Shown: positions 1 to 12,449 of the stretch, one piece after another
Numbering within the stretch: position 1 is the stretch's first letter
Layout of the letters: each line of letters opens with the position of its first letter
From: Bigelowiella natans CCMP2755
Lineage: Eukaryota; Cercozoa; Chlorarachniophyceae
NCBI GenBank assembly: GCA_000320545.1
Contig: ADNK01000020.1
Span: forward strand, 1 to 39,075
DNA length: 39,075 bases
Direction: 5' to 3'
Notes under the pieces: model-generated
What the model was told of the DNA's origin: nothing
The model's input: only the letters and a program-made list of their open reading frames with translations
Database searches by the model: none
Made by a program: the position numbers and the translations under genes

Positions 1-163
1 GGGGGGGGGGGAGGGGGAGATCAGCAACGTACCTTATATAACAACGATTATTTGGCCCTCCCTGACTCACACAAACCACCATAGATGCTCTTCTATATAC
101 GGGCATCCAATTTTGCGCACACTAGCGCATAAGCAGCATGATTTGCTAGTATATGCCACTAGC

Positions 164-204
<41 letters not shown>

Positions 205-521
205 CAAAACACCGATGATCCGATATCATTCCTCACCTTACCCACCCAATCCCATCACTAATATGTGTGACCGAAAGAATCATTTTATGCTCAAGAGGGG
301 GCTGTGGTTGATTCTTTGTTACCGATAAGGCGCTGAGGGCAAGCTCTTCATTTTCATGCCCTAGCTGCGAGGCAAGTAGCCGTACACCCCATTGCCAAAA
401 GTGCGACAACACGTCCAGGGACTTGTCGCGCAGCAGCACACGTAGATGCGCTACCGCATATTTCCTCAGATTCACCGATCCCTGTGGTGCATGTTCGCCG
501 CGCGTTCATTTGTGTGTGTGC

Positions 522-564
<43 letters not shown>

Positions 565-635
565 TCTCCTATGCATACTGACCGATTTGACCCACATGTC
601 CAGCAGAGTGCGCTGGTTCTTGTTATGGTTTCTGT

Positions 636-700
<65 letters not shown>

Positions 701-3700
701 GGCACAGCATATGCTTGTTAGTTAAGACAAAGAAACACACATGGCATTCATACAGTGCGGCGAGCCGCACGGCACACTGCTCAACTAGTACGTGCTACCC
801 GTAGCTGAAGCACGACAAAATGAGCCGAGCCAAATAGTCGCGCGATTCATCCTAAGCCACCATATATTCAAAAGTAAGATAACCTCTATATTCATCTCAC
901 AGGTAAAAGGTGGCACTATTTGTGATTGCCAATGCATACTAGATCGAACAATCCCAGGATTATCTCCGCACGAATACGGAGCAGCCCACCCCCCCCACCC
1001 CACTCGCCCACCTTGTATAGGGTGTACAGTCCCTCATAGAAGCTCTTTGGCATGGTGCATGTGCGCACCACTTCGGCCCCGTTAACACCTGAAGATGACG
1101 ACGACGACGATGATGATGGTGATAATGGAGAAAATGATGAAGAACCACCGCGACGACACGACTCATGCTTACATACAAATAATGGTTATATTAGTTATAA
1201 TGTGCGCAATCGCTATCCCCTGTTCCGACTACTACTGCTGCCACTACTACTACTGCTACTGATCCTAACTTGCTGTGACAATGCTGAGAAGCGTAAAGTA
1301 CTCGCGCGCCAGTCTCTCCGTGACCTGAAGGGTATGCATGATAATAATAATGATGATAATAATAACAATAATGATAAGAGGATGGTGGTGGCGGTGGTGG
1401 TGGTGGTGCAGCTGCTGCTGCTGCTATGGTGTCGCATTCGTCTGTGCACAATGATTGTCATTCATACGCTTTCGCGGGAGAAAGGGCGCAGTCTCCGTGA
1501 TCCTGACGTCGAGGAGGAGTCGCCTGATATCATCTGGCGACGACGATCATGCAGACACATTCATGAGAAGGAGGAGGAGGAGGAGGAGGAAACATCAATA
1601 CGTCAGAACTAGGTCCGTTGTCAAGTGGTGGCATTGAGCTGGATCGGTATGCTACTACATAGCTGCTGTTTGCTGCCTACTTACCGACTGCGACGATCGT
1701 TGCGAGTTGTTGCCGACACCCTGAATCATCATCATTATTGACGACGAACGGCAGCAAGGAAAGGAACACAACAGAAAGAAACAGTGACCACCGTCGTCCG
1801 TTTTGCATCGTGCATGCATGCTATGGCACTACCCGTGTTGATGGTAACAAAACCAAATCAAATGCGTCTAACATGTGTTTTATATTATTGCTCGATATTA
1901 ACGTCGATCACGACTTCACCGCCTCCATCTCCTCCCCCCCCTCCTCCTCCTTTAACCCACCCTCGTGGCCTCAGCGACGAGCTCATCGAGGATCTCCCTT
2001 ACACAGTCCTGGAAGAGCTTGCTCTCGCATGCCTCTTTTGACGAACACAGAACACGAAATAGCTGGCATGCAACCTGATAATAAGTAGATCATGATGATG
2101 ATGATGATGATGATGATGATGTATGATATATGATCATGGTGGTGACGATGCACAATAATACTCCTGTATTGCTTCTTCTGCAGGTAAGAACTGATAAATA
2201 CTCCTTTGAGCACACACACACACCCACGCACGCACGCACATGCTTGCAAAGGTAGGTGTTGTGGTAGCAGTTAAAAGTAGTAGCAGCAGTAGTAGAAATG
2301 GTAGTTGTAGCAGTGGTAATGGTAGTTGTAGCAGTGGTAATGGTAGTAGGCTGCACCTTGACGCATTTCATGTTCTGTAGTGTCCAGGGCATGGTAGCGA
2401 AAGCTTGCTGTCTCGAAGGACGAATGAACGTGAGCAGACGCTTGGCAAATTTGGTGTTAAGTATTATTTGTGGGTTGGCAAGAGGTCCCTCTAGAAGGTA
2501 GAGGCACTTCTCCCAGTCCCACCCCGTGTGCTCCCGATTCTCCAGCACCTGGTGATATATACAATCAATTAGGGGGGGGGGCACGAACAACACCCTCACT
2601 CCGCGATTTGATAGCGATTTTGGTAGCTATCATCATGAATGCTTCACGGTAGCTTCGGTTCGTCTATTTCGGAAGTTTCCACACCTCCCTCCCCCTCCCC
2701 CCCCCCCCCCGCTGTTACGCTATCGTCGTATTTTCATTATTGGCTTGTTTTGGCTGCTACCCCCGACTCCAGCATGAGCTTGTCCACAATGCTCTCCGAG
2801 CTTGTCGTGATTCGCCTGTGCATGGTGATCATCTGCCCGCCCGAGCTTGCATGCCGCGCGGTGACGATTCGTGGCGTGGAGTGTTGCTTGCGCCCGATGG
2901 AGCGCGCGACGGGGGCGCTATCCGACAGCATTGCTACGGCCTCCACGTCGATGCCGTGGACCAACGGGCGATACCTAGTGGTATTGTTCGCGATGATGAT
3001 TATCATGATGGTGGTGTTGATGAGCTCCTCCTCCTAATCTCTAATCGATGTAAGTTGTTTGTTGTGTAATTACGCTGCACGGAGATCGGTGGATTCCGCA
3101 CGCTCACGGCTAGCAAGGTCGGCGAACAAGTTGAAGTCCGGGAACATCCTCCGGCCGCCATCTTTCGTATCGTGCTGCACCAGAGAATGGCGGGGAGACA
3201 GAGATCCTCGGTGCTGGTGATGGTGGTGGCTGCTGCTGCTCCCCATCGTCTCGATGTTGCCTGGTGAGCATTGTAAGGAGGAGGAGGAGGAGGAGGAAGC
3301 GGTAAGATGAATATATAAACAACAACGACGACAACGACGACAACGACGACGACGATGACGACAAAAGAAGGCGGCAGCAGAGTGATTGATCAGTTATTCA
3401 CCGATGATGGGAATATATCTGACCGCAGGGCGAAGAAGAAGAAGAAGAAGAAGAAGAAGAAGAAGAAGAAGAAAGGGTTCGATCTCACTCTCCCCCACTC
3501 TTGCTGACGAAGCGCTATTGTTTTGGTGATGATAGTGTGCCTTCTAACCCCTTGCACTCAAATCCCTCTGTGCGTGTGCGCAATATAATTACGCTGCTTT
3601 TAATACTCTAATACGAGTAGGGATAACAATAAAAGGCTACCTCCCATCGACATGTTCTTGAGCATATCACGAGCGAGCACCCGTGAGACGACGCGCTTGG

Positions 3701-4886
3701 AGTCTACGGATGCCGCTCGGTTAATGACGGATGGAAGAGCATTGAGCTGTGCCCCCCAAGGATCCGATGGCAGCAAATCCGCAGAAAGATGAAGAATTTC
3801 TCTCAGGAGATTCGTCGCAACCCCGCTCATTTCTTGTCCGTGTTGCATGCCAATCTCTGCCAGTATCGGCACAAGTCCCGCCTCGATGAAGGCCAGCAGC
3901 ACCATCACCACGTAGCTGTGTAGCAGGTTTGGCCCCATATTCTTCCAAATGCCTGGTGGTGGTAGTTGTGAGTTTACGTTGATGATGATGACGATGACGA
4001 TGATGACGACGACAACGACGACGACAGCGACAATGATGATGACGATCATGATGAGAATAAAGATTTTAAGATGCTCTTTCACTATGTGATGCTAACAACC
4101 ATGAATGAACAATTGACAAGTAGTACCTTTAGACTTGTGTGTGGCGAGATCTTCCGATTTCACAACGTTAAGGATATTGAGCAGCAGCATAAATACTGCG
4201 TCTTTGGACCAAGAGCTGCCCTTCACTGTCGACGGGAGGCTCAAAATCTCTACAAGAGACTTTAGCCTTTATAGGGGGAGGAGGAGGAGGAGGAGGAGGA
4301 GGAGGAGGAGGAGGGAGGGGAGGGAGATAGAGGTGTGAATGCATCATTTCCAATAACACGATAATATGCCTTTAAGCGCGTAATAATATCATTTCTTCGG
4401 TAGGATTGGCTCACGACACCTCCCGCTTCTCTCTATTCCATTATAATCATCTTCTTCTTCCCTGCTCTCTGTGTCGTTATTGTGTGTTATTGACTGATAG
4501 CACCCTTGCTGGTCGGATGCTAAAATGAAAATGCCAGTCCAGCTGCGCATGATAATCATGAGGGCTTTGTGCGATGCGACGCGCCGCTGCTCCTTTTCTT
4601 GCGTCTCCGGGGTCTCAGTGTCAGTAAAGACGGACAACATGTGCTGTATATGGATGGCTGGGCGAATGTGCCTGTGGGCAAGAGAAGTAGTAGTAGTAGT
4701 AGTAGTAGTGGTAGTAGTAGTATTAGATGAAACGATTGGTTATGATAATGTGTATGTGTAGGGACGGTCTTCCGTGCACAAGATGTGGTTGCAAACCGCT
4801 CTCGTAACAATTGTCAAGCGAATATACAGTCGCTCTGCTGTGCCGTAGAGGTAAGAATCACCTACTCTTTTCATGTTCGTACATAT

Positions 4887-4961
<75 letters not shown>

Positions 4962-5303
4962 ATTCATATGTGCACTATATTCACTACGCAGTATACGCAC
5001 CGGCGTGTATGTTCCTGGTCAAAAAGATAGAGCAGGGTCATGGTAAGCTGCCCTGCCATGTCTGCACAGGTTTTGTCGAGAATTGCCTCCACCATGGCGT
5101 GGATGCCGTTGGACGACGCGACTATTTTGGGGTTCAGAAAGGCAAGCTCCCTCACACGGTCCAAGCATACGCGGCGTAGGTCGTCTTTCGGACGCGACAT
5201 GATGAGAACCATGCTCTGCACCATTGATCTTGGAATGTCCTTCGGGGATATCTCAATGAGGCGGATCACGATCTTTAAAGCCTGGACACGCTCTACCTTA
5301 TAC

Positions 5304-5343
<40 letters not shown>

Positions 5344-5425
5344 TCCCAATCAACAAATAACCCAGCCAAGAAAATGGAGGGCTTAAAGGGAGAGCAATAT
5401 AGATAAAACTGCTGATGCAGGATGC

Positions 5426-5458
<33 letters not shown>

Positions 5459-5460
5459 TC
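1..5460. repeat. Microsatellite-filled introns of RICTOR
   Basis: Simple repeats lie between the exons: CT at 167-202, GA at 524-562, AGT then AAG at 637-700, GAC/GAT tracts near 1095-1120, ATG at 2092-2121, GAG at 3278-3297, AAG at 3431-3473, GAT/GAC at 3978-4055, GGA at 4277-4314, AGT at 4686-4722, CT then GT at 4889-4960, GA at 5306-5339 and ATT at 5427-5457. None interrupts an exon. Long apparent reading frames of Ser, Leu, Glu or Val runs in this stretch are translations of these repeats, not proteins. Confidence 0.95.
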
Positions 5461-6148
5461 TTTCTGATTGGGCCGTTCGAGGGTCCGCACGACAAAGAGG
5501 TCCAGATTCATGGCGAGCATGGTTTCGACGGAGATCTGGTCCGTGATTAAGTACCGCAGCGCTCGAAGGCACTGAGTGCGAATCACTTTCTCGCGGTCCC
5601 AACATAGCACGCGGAGAGTCTCCAAGGCAGCTCGGAATGGCCGCAGTGTGCTGAAGAAGATAATAGTAAACTATGATGATTCGCAATCGACGATGGCTAT
5701 GAATGATGGAACATTAGAGTGGTTGACATAGCAGTGACGACGACGATTGATGATGATAGTCAATCGCCCATTTTTTGGGTCGGGATCAACGAAATACGCC
5801 AGGATTATCATTTAATAGTTCATCATTATTATGCGCCCCCCCCCCTCCTCTAACACACTCTGCGTTCGTATGCCATAAAATCATCTCATATTCACTTATC
5901 CTTAGGAAAAGTGAACTAAAATGAGAATAGGTAGCACGCACACAAGAACGAATAACTAATTCTTTGGGATAGAGAATGGTGGTTTCGATAGAAGAATGCA
6001 TGTTCTACCTTATAGTAACGACACGAGAGAGATCAATCAACTCTTGCAGCAGCCGATTTTTCTTGAAATTGTCCACCGTCTCGCTTAGATCCTTCACAAG
6101 ACCGGAGAGCCGGTTTGTGATGTGACCCCCAGCAGCTGCCGTGCTCAT
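1..6148 (-). CDS. RICTOR: RICTOR, TORC2 scaffold subunit (3' end beyond the window)
   Basis: RICTOR holds TOR kinase complex 2 together, the complex that phosphorylates AGC kinases and controls actin and growth. Exons on the minus strand with agreeing phases: 6009-6148, 5459-5650, 4988-5303, 4495-4643, 4127-4266, 3641-3952, 3074-3206, 2761-2974, 2357-2548, 1961-2062, 1270-1324, 1012-1088, 799-851 and 323-464. Segments line up in order with the N-terminal armadillo half of animal RICTOR as I know it: CLRALRYLI, then VERVQALK, then LLREILHLSADLLPS, then ENREHTGWDWE, then RDYLARLIL, then AHLRVLLR. The first Met at 6148 opens MSTAAAGGH; the frame is also open a little upstream, so an extra 5' exon is possible. 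The join between 1012 and 851 is in phase but skips about a dozen residues present in animals. Exons below 323 could not be resolved. The family call is strong; individual splice sites are moderate. Confidence 0.88.
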
Positions 6149-6969
6149 TGTATTGTTGAGGACCGGAAGCAGTACGTTGGTTCCTGGTCGGAAGCCACTC
6201 CTCTCTCACCTCCCCTCACTATCTATGTAATATTGGGGAGGAGGGGGGGGGATTAAAGATGTTCAGCGAGAATTGAGCGTCGAAGGAATGCAACCAGGCG
6301 GAGAGCCGGTGATTCTCCAGTTAGAGGCAACAACTTGTGCGTGTTGATGCTCTCTTTTCAATGCTGTAACATGGCCCAAAGCGTGCCGAAACAAAAAGAA
6401 AGACTCAGAAACACTTCCCGTTCTCCTTTTCTTGCTCCCTATACGAGTGCTTCGATTCAGTGCATACATCATCTTACCGCTCCTCCTCCTCTGTGCTGAT
6501 ATGTGTTGATTTGGTGCAGTGCGGTTGTGTGGGGCAAATGGTATTTTAGGAATAAATTACACGATATTGTTTCGATAATGCTATTCTCTTCACTCTCTCG
6601 AGGCACCACACGATGATGATGTACAATAGCAACAACAAAGGATGAGACCATCGATTAAGCGGAATATTTCTATATAGTTTTGTCATTAGTTGGGCGAGGC
6701 ACTAAAGAATCTCCCTGAAAATCTCACGCGAACAAGGGCATATATAAATATTACGACAAATATATATGCATGACGTACTGCCGAGATCCTTAGACTCTGG
6801 AAAGAAATACAAGCACAAACACGCTTGCAGAACAATTTGTCTAACTTTGCTGCTGAATAAGTTGTCGCTTTGCATATATCTTGGGTCATGAATCCTCTCA
6901 GGCGCCAAATTAAAAGCTGCGGATTTTATTCTTCGTTAAAAATGGTTTGGGAGCTAAAATACCAACGAT
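6149..6969. other. Intergenic, RICTOR 5' side
   Basis: There is no convincing exon here. A G-rich run lies at 6235-6252. The stretch should hold the RICTOR promoter, because the RICTOR start is at 6148 on the minus strand. Open frames of 60-69 codons on the minus strand (6263-6472, 6469-6651, 6686-6908) have no recognisable domain and poor coding character. Confidence 0.5.
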
Positions 6970-7134
6970 ATGGCATGCGACAACGTACCATTTCGGCAAA
7001 ATGCAGCTCCTAAATCCGTTGAAAAGGACCTGCGTTTGGAACGAATATGGGGAATTCAAGCCAAAGAGAAACAAGCTTTACGGATGCCGAGACGAAAACG
7101 CATGACATTTAGGACTGGAAAAGAGCTGCGTTGA
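6970..7134 (+). CDS. Possible small protein, 54 aa, unrecognised
   Basis: ATG at 6970 opens MACDNVPFRQNAAPKS and runs to TGA at 7132-7134. An in-frame TAA lies just upstream. The product is very basic, with an RLERIWGIQ stretch and a KQALRMPRRKRMTFRTG tail, so its composition looks more like a real protein than random translation. A second short frame starts at 7134, overlaps the stop, and reads MESETDKGHFDSIL to 7229. The two could be exons or frame variants of one small gene. I recognise no family. It could be a chance ORF. Confidence 0.3.
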   Translation: MACDNVPFRQNAAPKSVEKDLRLERIWGIQAKEKQALRMPRRKRMTFRTGKELR

Positions 7135-7540
7135 TGGAATCGGAGACAGATAAAGGCCATTTTGATTCGATACTGAGTCTGATTGCGGAGTTAGTTCTGA
7201 AAGCTACCACTGCGCTCGTCATACCTTGAGAAACACGTAGATCTACACGCACCAGCATTGACCTCCCTCTCACGTCCTCTGTAGAATCGATCATGTCAAT
7301 TGCATCAAACTTTATAAACGTTGTATATTATTCTCTGTGATAGTACTATGTGGCATGCATGAAAAATACTGCGTGGGAACAGTGTGTAAAATAGATATAT
7401 ACATATTTTTGTACATCTTGAGAGAGAGACACACGCTCCTGTTGGTGACGTAATTTGAATCTCACGGCTGTCTTCTCCACCTAAAATATCGCATTCTGAA
7501 ACAAAAAAATCTTTCTGACTTCCCTGATGGATCCGCTCGT
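7135..7540. other. Upstream region of the PAPS synthase gene
   Basis: AT-rich sequence with no clear gene apart from the 31-codon frame from 7134. The stretch 7300-7500 should carry the promoter and 5' UTR of the fusion gene beginning at 7541. No TATA box or other element can be assigned with confidence. Confidence 0.4.
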
Positions 7541-10500
7541 ATGTGTACAGGGGCAGTTACCATGGTGTATACCGCCAACTCTCAAGGCACCTGCATCGAC
7601 CATCTGGTCCGCAGATTCCGCATCACGCTGATCAACCGGCCCAAAGCTGTCGTACTGGGAGGGCTTGTCCTCCTGGGCATGCTGTTCTTCACAGCAAGAT
7701 CACCCAACGTGCCAAGTGTCACGGTGCCGGGGGCTGCGGCCACGAGCCTAATACAGAAGCCTGGTGTGGTCAGCACACAGGCTGGGAAAACCACAAAGTC
7801 TGACAACATCTTTGTTGATACCACCGTTGGACACGAGGGTCTCCAGAAGAAGGAGCGTTACCAAAGTATTGGTCAGAAGGGAGCAACTCTATGGTAATAT
7901 TGCGGGGAACAGCTATTTGTGCTACGTTGGGTTTGTGTTCTTCATCATCAGAGGCTCACAGCGCCCTATTTAAAATATAGGTTCACTGGATTCTCCGGTT
8001 CAGGGAAGTCCACCATCGGGAAAAAGCTTGAAGAAGTTCTTGTTCGAGACTATCGGAAGCATGTCTATCGTCTCGACGGCGATAACCTTCGTTTTGGAAT
8101 CAACTCTGACCTTGGATTCTCCAAAGAAGACCGGTAACGACAACCAACAACAAACAGCGGCAACCACAACAACCGCAACGCCAAAACAAGTGGAACATGA
8201 AACGCAGCATACAGACAGCAGCAGTTGCAACAACAAACAATAGCAGCAAAAGCGAAGAATAATTGATCGATTATATCTAAGAATGAACACAACACACAGA
8301 CTCTAATTTCATCCTTCGATGCCCTGCTTTGTTTTGCCACCCACAGCACTGAGAATGTACGCCGTGTTGGAGAAATTTCGAAGTTGTTCGCCGAGTCTGG
8401 TGTAATTGTCGTCGCATCGCTAATCAGCCCATATCGTGCTGACCGTGACAAAGTACGCAAGATCCATGAGGAGTCTAAGAATGAATTCCTTGAGGTCTTC
8501 GTTGATGTTCCGATTGAGAGTGCTGAGGCACGCGATCCTAAAGGGCTGTACAAAAAAGCTCGATCTGGACAAATCAAAGGTTTCACCGGCCTTGATGCAC
8601 CATATGAAGCGCCGCGCAATCCTGAAATTCGCCTCCCAAGTCACCAGATGACACTCGACGAGGAAGTCCGTGCCATCATCCTCGAGCTTCAGCGCCGCGG
8701 TATTCTCACAGCCAGTGAGAATACACCCGCATGGTACCCTGCTCTGTTGCCGCCTGATGGGGGCATGCACTGGGAACCTCCTTCTTACTCTACCTATTCT
8801 GCTGCTGCTGCGGCCAAATTTCCACCGGTGCTTCTAAACGATATTGACCTCCAGTTTGTGCAATGTATCGGAGAGGGATGGGCAGCGCCGCTCAAGGGCT
8901 TTATGCGCGAGGGTGTCTTACTCCAGACGCTGCATTTTAACTCAATGCTAACGGATCCAAACGATCTGACAGGCAATGCAGAGTTCCCACAGCGACGCAC
9001 CAACTTCGACGACTACAGTACCAAGCTGCAGATGGGCGAACGTGTCGATATGTCGATCCCCATCGTCCTTCCTATCACTGCCGCGACCAAAAAGCTCATT
9101 GGCTCCTCGCGACAGGTGACCCTGACCGCACCAACCGGCAAGGCGGTAGCCGTGCTCACCGACCCTGAGATCTACAACTACCGCAAAGAAGAGGTCATTT
9201 CCCGTGTCTTCGGAGGCATGGACCCCGACCACCCCTACATCAAAGTGATGATGGCATCTGGCCCTTACCTGCTCGGGGGTGAAATCGAACTCCTGGAACG
9301 CATTCGGTACAACGACGGTCTTGACCAATATCGCCTCACCCCGAAGGAGCTTCGCGAGCGATTCATTGCAGCGGGAACTGACGCAGTCTATGCGTTCCAG
9401 ACCCGTAACCCAACGCACGCTGGTCACGCCTACCTCATGCAGGATGCAGGTCGTCAGCTCAAAGCCATGGGCTACAAGAAACCGCTCCTCTGGCTCACGC
9501 CTCTCGGAGGATGGACGAAGCCCGACGACATGCCGCTCGATGTGCGAATCCACCAGCACCAAGTGATCATTGAGGAAGGGATGCTTCCCTCCGACACCGT
9601 GATGGCTATTTGGCCCTCCCCGATGCTTTATGCAGGGCCAACAGAGGTCCAGTGGCACTGCAAGTCTCGTCGCAACGTCGGGGCTCGCTTCTTCATCACC
9701 GGCCGCGACCCTGCAGGCATCAAGCGCTCTAAGAACAAGAACCAGATGACGGTAGGCGGCGATTTCTACGACGGAAACCATGGCCGCTACGTGCTGCAAA
9801 CGTCGCCCGGCCTCGGCGAGCAGAAGATCCTTTCGTTCGCGAAGGTGGTGTATGACAAGAAGGACAACAAGATGAAGCCGCCGGACAAGAATCGAAAGTC
9901 CGACTTCCTTTCCATCTCCGGCTCCACGATGCGCGCTCTCGCCAAGAAGGGCGCGCCCCCTTGTCCTGATGCCATTGCGGACAACTGGGAGGAGACCAAG
10001 CCGTGCATCCCGAACGGCTTCATGGTCAAGCGTGGGTGGGAGCTCATGATTCAGTACTACCAGGATCCGAAGAATCAGCAGTGGATTGGCTACTCGCGAA
10101 TGATGTCGGAGCCTCTCATTGCGCCAGGCAACTTCGTGAAGAAGGGCACCTTCGGAAAGCCTTCATGGACGTTGTACTTCCAAAACAAGGAGGGCGAGAA
10201 CATCTCACCCTGGCACGACTTGCAGCTGTACCCTTCGGGTGCAGACGCATCCGGGCGCATCGTCAACATGATGGTGGAGATCCCCATGGGCCGCATGGAG
10301 AAGCTCGAGGTAAATAAAGAGGAGAAGCACAACCCGATCAAACAGGACGTAAAGAAGAACAAGCCGCGGTACTACAAGTACGGCGTGCCCTTCTTCAACT
10401 ACGGGATGCTCCCACAAACATGGGAGGATCCAGCAAAGAAGGACAAGGATGGCCACATGGGAGACGGCGATCCTCTTGATGTCATGGAAATCGGAAGCAA

Positions 10501-10816
10501 GCAGCTGCCAACCGGTACTGTGGTGCAAGTCAAGGTTCTGGGCGTCTACGCGCTCATCGACCAAGGAGAAGTGGACTACAAGATCATTGTTATCAATAAG
10601 GATGACCCCATGGCTTCCACTATGCGCACCCCTGATGATATCGACGGCCTCGTCACCGAGCGCCTGGCCGACTGGCTTAAGATGTACAAGACTGCGGAAG
10701 GGAAAGAGGTTAACGAACTCACGAATGATGTCATGGAAGGTCCTCTGAAGGCCATGAGCATCATTAAGGAAACGAATGATCACTGGAAGAACGGTCGCGA
10801 GGCGGGAACTATTTGA
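7541..10816 (+). CDS. Membrane-anchored PAPS synthase-pyrophosphatase fusion (APSK-ATPS-PPase)
   Basis: One protein of 991 aa should carry out sulfate activation: ATP sulfurylase makes APS and PPi, APS kinase makes PAPS, and pyrophosphatase removes PPi and pulls the reaction forward. Exons 7541-7893, 7981-8133 and 8347-10816 join in phase (353+153+2470 nt). Residues 36-52 form a hydrophobic span after an Arg-rich stretch, like a type II signal anchor. APS kinase follows, with P-loop GFSGSGKST near residues 121-129 and [14 protein letters not shown] sulfurylase has [10 protein letters not shown] near 520 and GRDPAG near 621. A family I pyrophosphatase ends the protein, with [13 protein letters not shown] and [12 protein letters not shown] (near 874). 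Domain order matches animal PAPS synthase plus a C-terminal pyrophosphatase. All catalytic motifs look intact. A second in-frame Met at residue 8 is an alternative start. Membrane anchoring is inferred from hydropathy. Confidence 0.95.
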
Positions 10817-12062
10817 AATAAGAACACGTGACCATGTACTTTATTTGCTTCGATAACAGCAGACGAATGACGGCTAGTTGACATTCACCATTATCTATCT
10901 ACTCGCCATTAAGTCCGAATTCTCCACTGTGTAATAGAGTCTTTCTCTATTTCTCGCACCCCTCAAGTCCTCTCAACCATCACTTTATTGCACAACATTC
11001 TCTTCCGCGTTAATGAAGAATTGCATCACTTCACCTCCACAACAGTTTCGCTTCATAAATGCAGAGCACATATCACCAATGATCAGATAATATTATATAT
11101 GCATAGAAATTATCATCAACAAGCAACTATTTGAATATTAAGTATCACAGGCATCACATTAATGCTCTGAAATCTCAACGGCACATACCGCTCGATGTAT
11201 CCTGGTCGAATACTGCGATCCGTAATGTGGACATGTATTAGGAGTTATGAGTCATACACTCTATCGCGCTAGCTTGAGCTAGTGTGCACAGAAAACATAC
11301 GCCTGGCACAATGATCGACCTTGCTGACGTTGATGTAATGATCGAGGGTCCATACATGCGTATACAAGCAGTACTATTACATGTACGCGCGTAGCATGCA
11401 TCTGCAGCCTAACTAGCTAACTAGCAAATAAGCTCTAGAGCTATTATTATACATTAATAACGCTAGAACGTACTGCAAGGTGCAACGGCTCTATAGGCAA
11501 AGCTAGAGAGCTCTGGAACTGCATACTGTATAAGTTTAGTAATTAGTTTAACATCTGCCGCACTAGCAGCTAGCATGTAACTGTTTAGCTGCGCTGACAT
11601 ACCTCCGATATACGCATGATCGACTATAGATGATGACGTTGCTTCAATATAGCTACACGTGTATGTTGACAACCGTTCATTATTATTCGATTGATTGAAT
11701 GTGATGAGTGTTTGTAAAGTAGTGTTGCATCTTACGCCTAGCATGCGAGCGTGCTATGCACGCACAGCAGAAGCATATACTCTGTGCTTACTAGCTTATC
11801 ATTGAGTATATTTAGTCTGCTAGAAGGCGACCAATTTGATTCTGAGTACATGCATGTATGTACACATGCACATGTGTGTAACAAACAACTGACGGCATGT
11901 ATGTGCTCATGATAGACATGCAATACACAATGTATAATGTATATAGTGCATTGCTGTGTCTATTATGTCTATTATGCTCAGAATCAACAAACAACTGACG
12001 GCCATCATGGATCGCAACGATGAAACTACGCGTCTCACAAACGCAGAAAAATTGACTCGCAA

Positions 12063-12227
12063 AGCTGCGCGCAAAGCACGACATGCTAGACCAAATCACA
12101 ATGCATTTTCATGCATGCAACATGTGACCAAGGAAACAAACAGACACAATTTAAGCGCTGTAGCCGCCACATTGCATAGCTACATTAGGATGACCATTGA
12201 AAAAATTTAAACATTTCATTACATCCG

Positions 12228-12238
<11 letters not shown>
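12063..12238 (+). repeat. Dispersed repeat, copy A (about 176 bp)
   Basis: This copy aligns by eye over its whole length with the reverse complement of 38272-38450 at high identity. The shared core includes AGCTACATTAGGATGACCAT followed by an A-rich stretch and CATTACATCCGTCTCAT. It ends in an AT microsatellite. It has no coding capacity and looks like a short non-autonomous element or SINE-like family. Confidence 0.85.

Positions 12239-12273
<35 letters not shown>
12232..12273. repeat. AT microsatellite at the end of repeat copy A
   Basis: An uninterrupted TA run of about 40 bp separates copy A from a partial second copy. Other members of the repeat also sit next to AT-rich tails, so the run may have grown from the element's 3' end. 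Confidence 0.9.
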
Positions 12274-12275
<2 letters not shown>

Positions 12276-12276
12276 T

Positions 12277-12344
12277 ACATTGCACAGCTACATTAGGATG
12301 ACCATTTAAAAAAATTAAATATTTCATTACATCCGTCTCATACA
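12277..12344 (+). repeat. Dispersed repeat, partial copy B
   Basis: It repeats only the 3' core of copy A (CTACATTAGGATGACCATTT and the CATCCGTCTCAT end), directly after the AT run. The arrangement looks like a tandem duplication of the element's 3' part. Confidence 0.8.
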
Positions 12345-12449
12345 TATATTTATTTATTTACATATTTTCACTAGTAATTTTGTAACGTGCAACAATGTTG
12401 ACAATGATCGAGATGATAGCCCCCGGTCACCTAAAATGTAGATGGAATT

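Larger units (their letters stand above)
10817..12449. other. Intergenic spacer between convergent genes
   Basis: This lies between the 3' ends of the PAPS synthase gene and the receptor kinase gene. It is AT-rich and full of short palindromic words (GCATGC, TAGCTA, CATATG). I see no exon. The right part holds the dispersed repeat copies listed separately and an AT microsatellite. Confidence 0.6.

Noticed and set aside
354-770. 138-codon minus-strand frame with Ser and Tyr runs
   Set aside because: It translates the AGT, AAG and GA microsatellites inside a RICTOR intron; the real exon nearby is 323-464 in another frame.
1052-1612. 186-codon plus-strand frame with Asp, Asn and Glu runs
   Set aside because: It is made of trinucleotide repeats and lies antisense to RICTOR exons at 1012-1088 and 1270-1324.
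8948-9799. 283-codon minus-strand frame
   Set aside because: It is the antisense shadow of the ATP sulfurylase domain, which has clear motifs on the plus strand.
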